Positions 43,883 to 52,645 of a DNA stretch of 54,790 nucleotides are shown here, piece by piece. The DNA lies in assembly GCF_001990265.1 (NCBI RefSeq), contig NZ_LYVN01000009.1, positions 1 to 54,790 on the forward strand, given 5' to 3'. This DNA comes from Sphingopyxis sp. KK2 (GTDB lineage: Bacteria > Pseudomonadota > Alphaproteobacteria > Sphingomonadales > Sphingomonadaceae). Position 1 is the first letter of the stretch. Every line of letters starts with the position of its first letter. A program made the position numbers and the translations under genes. Under the pieces are notes generated by a model, which did no database searches, had not been told where the DNA came from, and saw nothing but the letters and a program-made list of their open reading frames with translations.

Positions 43883-45169
43883 GTGGCGACCGACACGCTC
43901 TCGCCTCCCGCCACGCAGCCGGCCACGCGGCCCGGCTTCGTGCTCGGGATGCTCTGCTTCGTCTATGTGCTGAACTTCCTCGACCGGCAGCTGCTGTCGA
44001 TCCTGGCCAAGCCGATCCAGGACGCGCTGCAGATCAGCGACGGCCAGCTCGGGCTTATCAGCGGGCTCTATTTCGCGATGTTCTATTGCTTCATCGCGAT
44101 CCCGGTCGGCTGGTTCGCCGACCGGACGAGCCGCGTCGGGGTGCTGTCGGTCGCCTGCGCGGTGTGGAGCGGTGCGACGGTGGCGTGCGGCATGGCCGCC
44201 AATTACACCCAGCTCGCGATCGCGCGCATGGTCGTCGGCTTCGGCGAGGCGGGGGGCGTACCGCCCTCCTATGCGATCATCACCGACACCTATCCGCCGG
44301 GCAAACGCGCCGCGGCGCTCGGCATCTTCAACCTAGGGCCGGCGATCGGCGCGGCGGCGGGGGTCGCGTTCGGAGCGGCGATCGCCGAGCATTTCGGCTG
44401 GCGCATCCCCTTTATCGCGGTCGGCCTGATTGGCGTCGTCACGGCGCTGATCGTGTGGCTGACGGTGCGCGAGCCGGCGCGCGGCGCGACCGATGTCGCG
44501 GGACCGGTGGCAGTGGAAAAGGCCGATTTCTGGCAGACGGTGCGCATGTTCCTGTCGCATCCGGTGCTGATGCTCGCGGCATTGGGCAGCGGCGCAACGC
44601 AGTTCGTTACATACGGCCTCGGCAATTTCGCGGTGCTGTTCCTGATGCGCGAAAAGGGTATGGAACTGGGCGATGTCGCGATCTGGTACGCGCTGGTTCT
44701 GCTGATCGGCATGGGCGGCGGGATGATCGTGTCGGGGCGCGTGATCGACAAGATGGTTCGCAAATCCCGCGCCGGTTATGCGATCGCCCCGGCGCTGTCG
44801 CTGGTCGTCGCGATGCCTTTCTACATTGGTTTCGTCTGGGCACCCGGCTGGCCGCTCGCGCTCGCGCTGCTGACCGTCGTGATGGTGTTCAACTATTTCT
44901 ATCTCTCTGCGTCGGTCGCGCTGGTGCAGGAGGAAGTGAAGCCCAACCAGCGCGTCCTGGCGGGGGCGCTGCTGCTGCTGATCATGAATTTCATCGGGCT
45001 GGGGCTGGGGCCGACATGGGTCGGCTTCGCGAGCGACTGGTTCACTGCGCAGGGCGCGGCGCATGGGCTGCAGTCGGCGCTCTACACGCTGACGCCTTTC
45101 TACGTCGTCGCGATCGGGCTGTTCCTGTGGCTCGCGGCGCGGCTCCGCCGGCAGGAGGCTTTGGCATGA
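43883..45169 (+). CDS. MFS transporter, Spinster-like
   Basis: A 428-residue carrier with 12 predicted TM segments, LNFLDRQLLSILAKPIQDALQ near residue 30 and VGFGEAGGVPPSYAIITDTYPP near 115. It resembles the protein at 1054-2391. GTG start at 43883, three bases after the receptor stop. Its stop overlaps the ATG of the esterase gene (ATGA). The likely role is moving the substrate or its hydrolysis product across the inner membrane. Confidence 0.9.
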   Translation: MATDTLSPPATQPATRPGFVLGMLCFVYVLNFLDRQLLSILAKPIQDALQISDGQLGLISGLYFAMFYCFIAIPVGWFADRTSRVGVLSVACAVWSGATVACGMAANYTQLAIARMVVGFGEAGGVPPSYAIITDTYPPGKRAAALGIFNLGPAIGAAAGVAFGAAIAEHFGWRIPFIAVGLIGVVTALIVWLTVREPARGATDVAGPVAVEKADFWQTVRMFLSHPVLMLAALGSGATQFVTYGLGNFAVLFLMREKGMELGDVAIWYALVLLIGMGGGMIVSGRVIDKMVRKSRAGYAIAPALSLVVAMPFYIGFVWAPGWPLALALLTVVMVFNYFYLSASVALVQEEVKPNQRVLAGALLLLIMNFIGLGLGPTWVGFASDWFTAQGAAHGLQSALYTLTPFYVVAIGLFLWLAARLRRQEALA

Positions 45170-46791
45170 AGGCGATGGGTAGCGCGCTACTGGCGGCCGG
45201 GATGGTCATGGCGACGCCTGCATTGGCCGCGCCGACGGTCGAGGCGCCTGCGGGCACGGTCGAGGGCAAGAGCGTCGGCAAACTGCGCGTGTTCAAGGGC
45301 ATTCCCTATGCCGAGGCACCGGTGGGTCCGCTGCGCTGGAAGCCGCCGGTGGCGCTCCCCGCCTGGCCGGGCGTGCGCAAGGCGCAAAGCTTCGGCGTCG
45401 CGTGCATCCAGCCGCGGCCGACCGCGATCGGCATCTATACCAACCCGCCTGCCAAGGTTTCGGAGGATTGTCTGACGCTCAACATCTGGGCGCCCGAGGC
45501 GGCCAAGGACGCGCCGGTGATCGTGTGGATCCATGGCGGCGCGCTGACCAACGGGTACAGCCATGAGGGCATGTACGATGGCGCGAAGCTCGCCGCGCGC
45601 GGGGCGGTGATCGTGTCGATCAATTACCGGCTCGGCGCGCTCGGCTATCTGGCGCATCCCGAACTCAGCAAGGAATCGCCCGACGGCGTGTCGGGCAATT
45701 ACGGGCTGCTCGACCAGATTGCGGCGCTTGAGTGGGTGAAGGCCAATATCGGCGCCTTCGGCGGCGATGCCGGCAATGTCACCATCGCGGGCGAGTCCGC
45801 AGGGGCATTGAGCGTCATGTATCTGATGACCGCGCCCAAGGCGCGCGGACTGTTTCACAAGGCGATCGCGCAGAGCGCCTATATGATCTCGACCCCGTCG
45901 CTGCGCGAGGCGCGGCATGGTGAGGTTCCCGCCGAGACGATGGGCATGAAGGTCGCCGCCGCGCTGGGCGCCGCCGATCTCGCGGCGCTGCGCGCGATGG
46001 ATGCCGCCGCGCTCAACGACGGCGCGCTCAAGGCGGGCTATTTTCCCTGGGGTACCGTCGACGGCCAGATATTGCCGCGCCAGCTGGTCGACAGTTTCGA
46101 CCGCGGCGAGCAGGCACCCGTGCCGATGATCGCGGGCTTCAATATCGGCGAAATCCGCTCGCTGCGCATGCTCGCGCCGCCCGCGCCTGCCAATGCGGGG
46201 GGCTATGAAGCCGCGATCCGCGAACGCTATGGCGATCTCGCCGATGCCTGGCTCAAGCTCTATCCCGCGAAAGACCTGAACGAGGCGGTGATCGCGACGA
46301 CGCGCGATGCGCTCTACGGCTGGACCTCGGAGCGGCTGGCGGTGAAGCAGACGGGGCTCGGGCAGAACGCCTATCTCTACCTGTTCGACCATGGCTATCC
46401 GGCCGCGAGCGAGGCGGGGCTGCACGGCTTTCATGCGGCCGAAATCCCTTATGTGTTCGGCACCGCGACCGACACGCCGCCTTACTGGCCGAAAATCCCC
46501 GACACCGTGGCCGAAAAGCGCTTCGCGACCGCGATGGGCGATTATTGGGTGTCCTTTGCTAAGACCGGCAAGCCCGAGGCGGCGGGGCAGGCGGCGTGGA
46601 AACCCTATGGCGAGGGTGCTGCCTTTCTGGCCTTTGCCGATATGCCGCGCCCGGGCGCGCGGCTGATGCCGGGCATGTACAAGCTGCACGAGGCAGCGAT
46701 GTGCCGCCGCCGCGCCGCGGGCAATGTCGCCTGGAACTGGAACACCGGCATCCTCTCGCCGGTGCTCGCGAAGGGCGCCGATTGTCCATGA
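45166..46791 (+). CDS. Type-B carboxylesterase, secreted
   Basis: A 541-residue carboxylesterase with a Sec-type signal peptide (MKAMGSALLAAGMVMATPALA). FKGIPYAEAPVGPLRW, EDCLTLNIWAPEA, the oxyanion hole WIHGGALTNGY and the nucleophile elbow IAGESAGALS are all intact. It should hydrolyse an ester in the periplasm after uptake by the upstream receptor. It is coupled to the MFS gene before it and the acyl-CoA synthetase gene after it by ATGA overlaps. Confidence 0.9.
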   Translation: MKAMGSALLAAGMVMATPALAAPTVEAPAGTVEGKSVGKLRVFKGIPYAEAPVGPLRWKPPVALPAWPGVRKAQSFGVACIQPRPTAIGIYTNPPAKVSEDCLTLNIWAPEAAKDAPVIVWIHGGALTNGYSHEGMYDGAKLAARGAVIVSINYRLGALGYLAHPELSKESPDGVSGNYGLLDQIAALEWVKANIGAFGGDAGNVTIAGESAGALSVMYLMTAPKARGLFHKAIAQSAYMISTPSLREARHGEVPAETMGMKVAAALGAADLAALRAMDAAALNDGALKAGYFPWGTVDGQILPRQLVDSFDRGEQAPVPMIAGFNIGEIRSLRMLAPPAPANAGGYEAAIRERYGDLADAWLKLYPAKDLNEAVIATTRDALYGWTSERLAVKQTGLGQNAYLYLFDHGYPAASEAGLHGFHAAEIPYVFGTATDTPPYWPKIPDTVAEKRFATAMGDYWVSFAKTGKPEAAGQAAWKPYGEGAAFLAFADMPRPGARLMPGMYKLHEAAMCRRRAAGNVAWNWNTGILSPVLAKGADCP

Positions 46792-48368
46792 TCGACGGCA
46801 GCATGCAGGATTATCCGCTGACCCTGAACCGCTTCCTCGACCATGCCGCGCGCTGGCATGGCGAGGCCGAGGTGGTGAGTGCGCGCGACGACGGCAGAGT
46901 GGCGCGCGTCAACTACACGGCGCTGCGGACGCGCAGCCTCGCGATCTCGTCGCTGCTCGGCGGCTTCGGCATCGGGCAGGGCGACCGCGTCGCGACGCTG
47001 GCGTGGAACAGCGCCGCGCATGTCGAGCTGTGGTATGCGGTGATGGGCATGGGCGCCGTGTGCCATACGCTCAACCCGCGCCTCACCGGGCCGCAGCTCG
47101 CGTCGATGGCGGTGCAGTCGGGCGCGAAGCTATTGGTTGCGAGCGCCGACCTGCTGCCGCTCGCCAAGCTGATCGCCGAGCGTGCGCCGGCGATCGAGCG
47201 GATATTGCTGATCGACGGTGCGGCAAGCGAGGGCGGCGGCGTGCCGGTGGTGGAGCTGGAAAGCCTTATCGCCGACGCACCCGGCGGCGCGGTCTGGGGC
47301 GATTTCGCCGAGACCGCTCCCGCCGGGCTCTGCTTCACGTCGGGCACCACCGGCGCACCCAAGGGCGTGACCTACACGCACCGCGGCAGTTTTCTCCACA
47401 CGATGCGTAGCCTGCAGGCCGACGTCATGGCCTTTACCAGCCGCGACGCGGTGCTCGCGGTCGTGCCGATGTTCCATGCCAATGCCTGGGGCCTGCCCTT
47501 CGCTTTGCCCGCAGTCGGCGGCAAGCTCGTGTTGCCGGGGCGGCAGGCCGACGGCGCGAGCCTCGCGCGGCTGATCGCGGCGGAAGGCGTGACGATCGGG
47601 GTCGGGGTGCCGACGGTATGGCTCGGGCTCGTCGAACATCTCGAGGCCGCGGGCGGCGAATTGCCGTCGCTCAAACGCCTGATCGTCGGCGGCGCGCCGA
47701 TGGCGCCGGCGCTGATGGAACGGCTCGAGAAGCGGCTCGGCGTTGCGGTGCAGACGAGCTGGGGCATGACCGAATTGTCGCCGCTCGGCGTCATCGCGCC
47801 GCCCGACGATCCGTTGCGGAGCGCGGCGGTGTCGGGGCGGCCGGCGATCGGCGTCGACCTGCGGCTCACCGACGCGGCCGGCACGCCGCTCGCCGAACAG
47901 CGCGGCGGCGAGGGGCATCTGTATGTGCGCGGCGCGTCGGTGGTCGATCGCTATTTCGGCGAGGAGGCGCCCGCGACCGATGCCGAGGGCTGGTTCCCGA
48001 CCGGCGACCTCGCGCGCATCGACACCAAGGGCAATCTCATCATCACCGGCCGCGCCAAGGACCTGATCAAGTCGGGCGGCGAATGGATCAACCCTGCCGA
48101 GATCGAGGCGGTGGTCGGCGCGCTGCCGCAGGTGTCGCTCGCCGCCGTCATCGGCCGGCAGGACGCCAAATGGGGCGAGCGCCCGGTGCTGCTGGTCGAG
48201 ATGCGCGGCGGCGAGGAGATCGACGATGCGGCGCTGCTTGCGCCGCTCGCGGGGCGTGTCGCGCCTTGGTGGATTCCGGATGCGGTGGTGCGGCTCGCCG
48301 CCATGCCGCTGGCGCCGACCGGAAAAATCGATAAGATTCGCTTGCGGACCGAGCATGGAGCGGGTTGA
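46788..48368 (+). CDS. AMP-forming acyl-CoA synthetase
   Basis: A 526-residue ANL-superfamily ligase that activates a carboxylic acid to its CoA thioester with ATP. The phosphate loop TSGTTGAPKGVTYTHR, the A5 motif SWGMTELSPLG, GWFPTGDLARID, and the hinge/C-terminal GRAKDLIKSGGEWI and APTGKIDKI (catalytic Lys) are present. It resembles the medium-/long-chain fatty acyl-CoA ligase group. It directly follows the esterase and precedes the TetR gene, with a 14-base overlap. The acid released by the esterase is the likely substrate. Confidence 0.92.
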   Translation: MIDGSMQDYPLTLNRFLDHAARWHGEAEVVSARDDGRVARVNYTALRTRSLAISSLLGGFGIGQGDRVATLAWNSAAHVELWYAVMGMGAVCHTLNPRLTGPQLASMAVQSGAKLLVASADLLPLAKLIAERAPAIERILLIDGAASEGGGVPVVELESLIADAPGGAVWGDFAETAPAGLCFTSGTTGAPKGVTYTHRGSFLHTMRSLQADVMAFTSRDAVLAVVPMFHANAWGLPFALPAVGGKLVLPGRQADGASLARLIAAEGVTIGVGVPTVWLGLVEHLEAAGGELPSLKRLIVGGAPMAPALMERLEKRLGVAVQTSWGMTELSPLGVIAPPDDPLRSAAVSGRPAIGVDLRLTDAAGTPLAEQRGGEGHLYVRGASVVDRYFGEEAPATDAEGWFPTGDLARIDTKGNLIITGRAKDLIKSGGEWINPAEIEAVVGALPQVSLAAVIGRQDAKWGERPVLLVEMRGGEEIDDAALLAPLAGRVAPWWIPDAVVRLAAMPLAPTGKIDKIRLRTEHGAG

Positions 48369-49092
48369 GCGGGCGTCGGCGCGGGGCGCTGCGGAACAGG
48401 GATCGGTGGTAGCAGTGGCAGACGAGCCTAAAACGCGTCGGCGGTCGACCAAGGCCGAACAGCGCGCCGAGACGATCGAGCAGATGCTCGACGAGGCGGA
48501 ATATCTGTTCTCGAAGCATGGTCTGCACGGCGTCACGCTGAAGGATGTCGCCAAGCGCGTCGGCGTCCACCACACGTTGCTCAACTATTATTTCGAGGAC
48601 AAGAAGAGCCTGTTCGACGCGGTATTCGCCCGGCGCGCGGTGGTGACGAGCGAGCGGCGGATGCAGGCGCTCGACGATTACGAGAAGGCGGCGGCCGGCA
48701 AGCCGACGGTCGAGGGTGCGCTCCACGCCTTTCTCGACACCGACCTCGACCTCTATATCCACGGCGGTGAGGGATGGAAGAATTACGGCGCGCTCGGCGC
48801 GCTCGTCGCCAACACCCCCGAATGGGGCGCCGACCTGATGGACAGCCATTTCGATCCCGTCGTGCTGCGGCTGATCGACCTACTCAAAAAGGCGCTGCCC
48901 GACTGCGCCGAGCGCGATATCTTCTGGGGCTATCATTTCGTCACCGGCGCGCTGATGGTCACCCTCGCGCGCACCGGGCGTATCGACAAATTGTCGGGCG
49001 GGGTGTGCAAATCCGAGGATTTCGAGGCGATCAAGGCGCGTATGGCCTCGTTCATGGCGGCGGGCTTTCTGCAGATCTGCAAGCCGGCCTAG
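48355..49092 (+). CDS. TetR-family regulator
   Basis: A 245-residue repressor. The HTH is VTLKDVAKRVGVHHTLLNYYFEDKKSLFDAVF near residue 60, after a longer than usual basic N terminus (PKTRRRSTKAEQ); a shorter start inside this part cannot be excluded. It overlaps the ligase gene and so is made with the operon. It probably senses an acyl-CoA or the free acid and binds the palindromes before the receptor gene or the gap before the SDR gene at 49175. Confidence 0.85.
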   Translation: MERVERASARGAAEQGSVVAVADEPKTRRRSTKAEQRAETIEQMLDEAEYLFSKHGLHGVTLKDVAKRVGVHHTLLNYYFEDKKSLFDAVFARRAVVTSERRMQALDDYEKAAAGKPTVEGALHAFLDTDLDLYIHGGEGWKNYGALGALVANTPEWGADLMDSHFDPVVLRLIDLLKKALPDCAERDIFWGYHFVTGALMVTLARTGRIDKLSGGVCKSEDFEAIKARMASFMAAGFLQICKPA

Positions 49093-49174
49093 GCCGGGCT
49101 GGGCTTCGCCTCCGTCCGTTTCCGGTTTGCTCAATACATTAACTAGTCAGAGAGTGAATAAAGGAGTTTCGAGC

Positions 49175-50080
49175 ATGACGACATCGGGATCGGAAAACCC
49201 GCTCGGCGGTCGCGTGGCGATTGTGACCGGCGCGGGCGGTGGGCTCGGTCGTGCCCATGCGCTCTACCTCGCTGGTCAGGGCGCGTCGGTCGTCGTCAAC
49301 GACCTCGCGTTCGAACCCGCCGAGGCGGTGGTGCGCGAGATCGAGGCGGCGGGTGGTACTGCGATCGCGGTTGCGGCCTCGGTCACCGACGAAACCGCGG
49401 TCGAGGCGATGGTGCGCCATGTCGTCGACCAATGGGGCCGCATCGACATCCTCGTCAACAATGCCGGTATCCTGCGTGACAAGAGCTTCGCCAAGATGAG
49501 CCTCGACGATTTCCGGCTGGTGGTCGACGTCCATCTGATCGGCGCGGCGATCTGTTGCAAGGCGGTGTGGGAGGCGATGCGCGCGCAGCGCTATGGCCGC
49601 ATCGTCATGACCACCTCCTCGTCGGGGCTGTGGGGCAATTTCGGCCAGGCCAATTATGGCGCGGCGAAGATGGCGCTCGTCGGGCTGATGCAGACGCTGG
49701 CGATCGAGGGCGAGAAATATGGCATCCGCGTCAACGCGCTGGCGCCGACCGCCGCGACGCAGATGACCGAAGGCGTGCTGGCGGACGAAAGCCTCGCCGC
49801 GCTCGACCCGGCGCTGGTCAGCCCGGCGCTGCTGCCGCTCGTCGCCGGGGATGCCCCGACGCGCACGACCCTCTGCGCCGGAGCAGGGCATTTTGCCGCC
49901 GCCGAGGTGACGCTGTCGCCGGGTCTGTATATCGGCGCAGGAGCCGATGCCGGCCAGCGGCTGGTCGCCGACCTGCCGCGCGTAACCGCGAGCGAGGGTG
50001 CGATCGTTCCCGCCTATGGCTTCACCCAGGCCGAGCGCGAGGTCGCGAGCGCGGCGGCGGCAATGCCGGCGAGCGCCTAG
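49175..50080 (+). CDS. SDR dehydrogenase, 3-hydroxyacyl-CoA dehydrogenase-like
   Basis: A 301-residue short-chain dehydrogenase with TGAGGGLGRAHA, NNAGILRDKSFAKM and the YGAAK active site. The wording of these blocks and the extra C-terminal 60 residues match the dehydrogenase domain of multifunctional peroxisomal-type beta-oxidation proteins (HSD17B4-like). It therefore may oxidise a 3-hydroxyacyl-CoA made from the product of the nearby ligase. ATG 49175 has AAAGGAG upstream; a start at 49127 is less likely. Confidence 0.87.
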   Translation: MTTSGSENPLGGRVAIVTGAGGGLGRAHALYLAGQGASVVVNDLAFEPAEAVVREIEAAGGTAIAVAASVTDETAVEAMVRHVVDQWGRIDILVNNAGILRDKSFAKMSLDDFRLVVDVHLIGAAICCKAVWEAMRAQRYGRIVMTTSSSGLWGNFGQANYGAAKMALVGLMQTLAIEGEKYGIRVNALAPTAATQMTEGVLADESLAALDPALVSPALLPLVAGDAPTRTTLCAGAGHFAAAEVTLSPGLYIGAGADAGQRLVADLPRVTASEGAIVPAYGFTQAEREVASAAAAMPASA

Positions 50081-50157
50081 CGCGCGGGCATAGTCATAGC
50101 GGGGGAAGGCACAGCATCGGGCGGTGCGGCGCCGCGCGCGCATGCTAGCCTGACGGC

Positions 50158-51645
50158 ATGACCGAAGAGACTCCGACCGATCCGATCGTCGCCACCGAGG
50201 CGGGCCGGCTGCGCGGCGCCGCTGATGGCGATATCGTCCGCTATCTCGGCATCCCTTATGCCGCGCCGCCGCAGCGGTTCGAGCTGCCGCAGCCGGTGGA
50301 GCCGTGGGAGGGCGTGCGCGACGCGATCGATCCGGGGCCGACCGCGCCGCATGCGATCCGCGATTTTCCGGCGATCGACATCGCGCCGCTGGTCGGCAGC
50401 GAATCGGATGGCGGCGACGGCGATTATCTGCGCGCCAATGTCTGGGCGCCGAAAGACGCGAGGCGCGCGCCGGTGATGGTCTTCATCCACGGCGGCGGCT
50501 TCGTGGTGGGCAGCAAGGATGCACCGGTTAGCGACGGGGCCGAGTTCGCGCGGTCGGGCGTGGTGTGCGTCGCGATCAACTATCGGCTGGGGATCGACGG
50601 CTTCCTGCCGGTGCCGGGGGTGCCGACCAATTTGGGATTGCGCGACATGCTGTTCGCGCTGGCGTGGGTCCAGCGCAATATCGCGGCGTTCGGCGGCGAT
50701 CCGGCGAATGTCACCGTCTTCGGCGAGAGCGCGGGGGCGATGGCGATCGCGAGCCTCGTCACCTCGCCCGCGGCGAAGGGGCTGTTCCGAAGGGCGATCG
50801 TCGAGAGCGGGCATGGGGCGATGGTGCGCGACATTGCGGTGGCGCAGCGGTTGGTGCGGAAGTTGGCGAAGGTGTCGCGTATCGTGCCCGATGCGGACGG
50901 ATTTCGCAGCCTTTCCAACGAGATGGCCGAGAAGGCGATCGCGAAGCTTGGCAAGCCTTGGGCGATCGACCTGCGCGATGCGGGCGGGCGCGAGCCGGTC
51001 TACGGGATCAGCCGCTTCATCCCCGTCTATGGCGACGATATTTTGCCCGAAAAACCGCATGATGCGCTGCGCCGAGGCGCCGGGCGCGAGGTCGAGGTGC
51101 TGATCGGCAGCAACGCCGAGGAGATGAACCTTTATTTCGTGCCGACGGGCGTGAAGGCGAAGATCGGCGGGCTGTTCGCACGCTGGCTGCTCGGCCGTTC
51201 GATGCCCGACGCCAGAGGCGCGCTGCTCGCATACGGCTATAAGCAGAAGGGCGTGCGGCCGGGGCAGGCGCTGACCGACGCGATGAACGATCTCGTCTTC
51301 CGCTGGCCGGCGCGCCAATATGCCGCCGCGCACCAAGGCAAGACGTGGATGTACGAGTTCGACTGGCGCTCGCCCGCATGCGACGGCGAGCTTGGCGCGT
51401 GCCACGGCATCGAGCTGCCCTTCGTGTTCAAGACGCTGGCGACCGCGACCGGCCCCAAGGGCTTGGCCGGCGAGGCGCCGCCGCAGGATCTGGCCGAGCG
51501 GGTGCATGATATCTGGGTCGGGTTCGCGCGCGATGGATCGCTGCCCTGGGCCGAGTTCGGTGCCGACCGGCAGGTGTATAAGCTCGAGCGCGGCGAGGCG
51601 GTGCATGAGCCGGTGATGCCCGCCGCCGCGTTCGTTCCGGAGTAA
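50158..51645 (+). CDS. Type-B carboxylesterase, cytoplasmic
   Basis: A 495-residue carboxylesterase without a signal peptide, unlike the two others in this window. IPYAAPPQRFELP, FIHGGGFVVGSKDAP and the elbow FGESAGAMAIA are visible. A 77-base gap separates it from the SDR gene, and the next SDR begins five bases after its stop. It probably hydrolyses an ester or lactone in the cytoplasm later in the same pathway. Confidence 0.88.
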   Translation: MTEETPTDPIVATEAGRLRGAADGDIVRYLGIPYAAPPQRFELPQPVEPWEGVRDAIDPGPTAPHAIRDFPAIDIAPLVGSESDGGDGDYLRANVWAPKDARRAPVMVFIHGGGFVVGSKDAPVSDGAEFARSGVVCVAINYRLGIDGFLPVPGVPTNLGLRDMLFALAWVQRNIAAFGGDPANVTVFGESAGAMAIASLVTSPAAKGLFRRAIVESGHGAMVRDIAVAQRLVRKLAKVSRIVPDADGFRSLSNEMAEKAIAKLGKPWAIDLRDAGGREPVYGISRFIPVYGDDILPEKPHDALRRGAGREVEVLIGSNAEEMNLYFVPTGVKAKIGGLFARWLLGRSMPDARGALLAYGYKQKGVRPGQALTDAMNDLVFRWPARQYAAAHQGKTWMYEFDWRSPACDGELGACHGIELPFVFKTLATATGPKGLAGEAPPQDLAERVHDIWVGFARDGSLPWAEFGADRQVYKLERGEAVHEPVMPAAAFVPE

Positions 51646-51650
51646 GCGTT

Positions 51651-52424
51651 ATGTATCTCGACAAATTGCGCCTCGACGGGCGCACCGCCTTCGTCACGGG
51701 CGGGGCGCAGGGGATCGGTTATTGCGCCGCCGAGGCGCTTGCCGAAGCGGGCGCCAGGGTGACGATCGCCGACCGCGATGCGGCGGCACTCGAGCGCGGG
51801 GTGACCGATCTCGGCGCGAAGGGCTATGCGGTGCAGGCCGAGCAACTCGACGTCACCGACAGCGCGGCGGTCACCGCCGCCGCCGATGCGATGCTGGCGC
51901 GCGAGGGTCGCATCGACATCCTCGTCAACAATGCCGGCATCGCGCGCAGCGAGACGGCGGCCGAGGATGTCGCCGACGAGCATTGGCTGAACGTGCTCGA
52001 CGTCAATCTCAACGGCAGCTTCTGGTGCGCGCGCGCCTTCGGGCGGCATATGCTCGCGGCGGGGCAGGGGAGCATCGTCAATGTCGGGTCGATGTCGGGC
52101 TTCATCGTCAACCGCCCGCAGCCGCAAAGCTATTATAATGCGTCGAAAGCCGCGGTTCACCAGCTGACCCGAAGCCTCGCCGCCGAATGGGCGGACCGGG
52201 GGGTGCGGGTCAACGCGGTCGCGCCGACCTATATCGCGACGCCGCTCAACGCCTTCGCCGACAAAGAGGGCGAGATGTACAAGCGCTGGATCGACGGCAC
52301 CCCGCAGGCGCGGCTCGGCGAGCCCGAGGAAGTGGCGGCGGTGATCCTTTTCCTCGCGTCGGACATGGCGAGTTTGATGACGGGGAGCATCGTGCTGGCC
52401 GATGGCGGGTATAGTTGTTGGTAG
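51651..52424 (+). CDS. SDR-family oxidoreductase
   Basis: A 257-residue classical short-chain dehydrogenase with TGGAQGIGYCAAEALAEAG, NNAGIAR and the YNASK active site; the C terminus is LMTGSIVLADGGYSCW. Related proteins oxidise sugar alcohols, polyols or secondary alcohols. It is coupled to the upstream esterase gene, so it may oxidise the alcohol that the esterase releases. Confidence 0.88.
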   Translation: MYLDKLRLDGRTAFVTGGAQGIGYCAAEALAEAGARVTIADRDAAALERGVTDLGAKGYAVQAEQLDVTDSAAVTAAADAMLAREGRIDILVNNAGIARSETAAEDVADEHWLNVLDVNLNGSFWCARAFGRHMLAAGQGSIVNVGSMSGFIVNRPQPQSYYNASKAAVHQLTRSLAAEWADRGVRVNAVAPTYIATPLNAFADKEGEMYKRWIDGTPQARLGEPEEVAAVILFLASDMASLMTGSIVLADGGYSCW

Positions 52425-52434
52425 CCAATAGCCG

Positions 52435-52519
52435 CGTCATTGCGGGCGAAGCGAAGCAATCCAGGGCGGTTACCGCAGGCTCTGGATTGCCGCGTCGCCT
52501 TCGGCTCCTCGCAATGACG
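52435..52519. repeat. Palindromic repeat of the alphaproteobacterial GCAATGACG type
   Basis: CGTCATTGCGGGCGAAGCGA at the left and TCGCAATGACG at the right are inverted. Inside them GCAATCCAG and CTGGATTGC pair as well, giving a stem of about 85 bases. It lies between the SDR and the last receptor gene. The rest of this 221-base gap (52520-52645) probably holds the receptor promoter. Confidence 0.85.
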
Positions 52520-52645
52520 GAGGTTTTGCTCCCGGCAAAATCGCTCTGCCGATCGGCATAGTCGCCGACCTTTCATATAGGTCCGAAAGCTGTCAGATAG
52601 GTTCCCGCAGGGCGGCGCTGACCGCCTCTTTTGGGAAGGTGCCTG

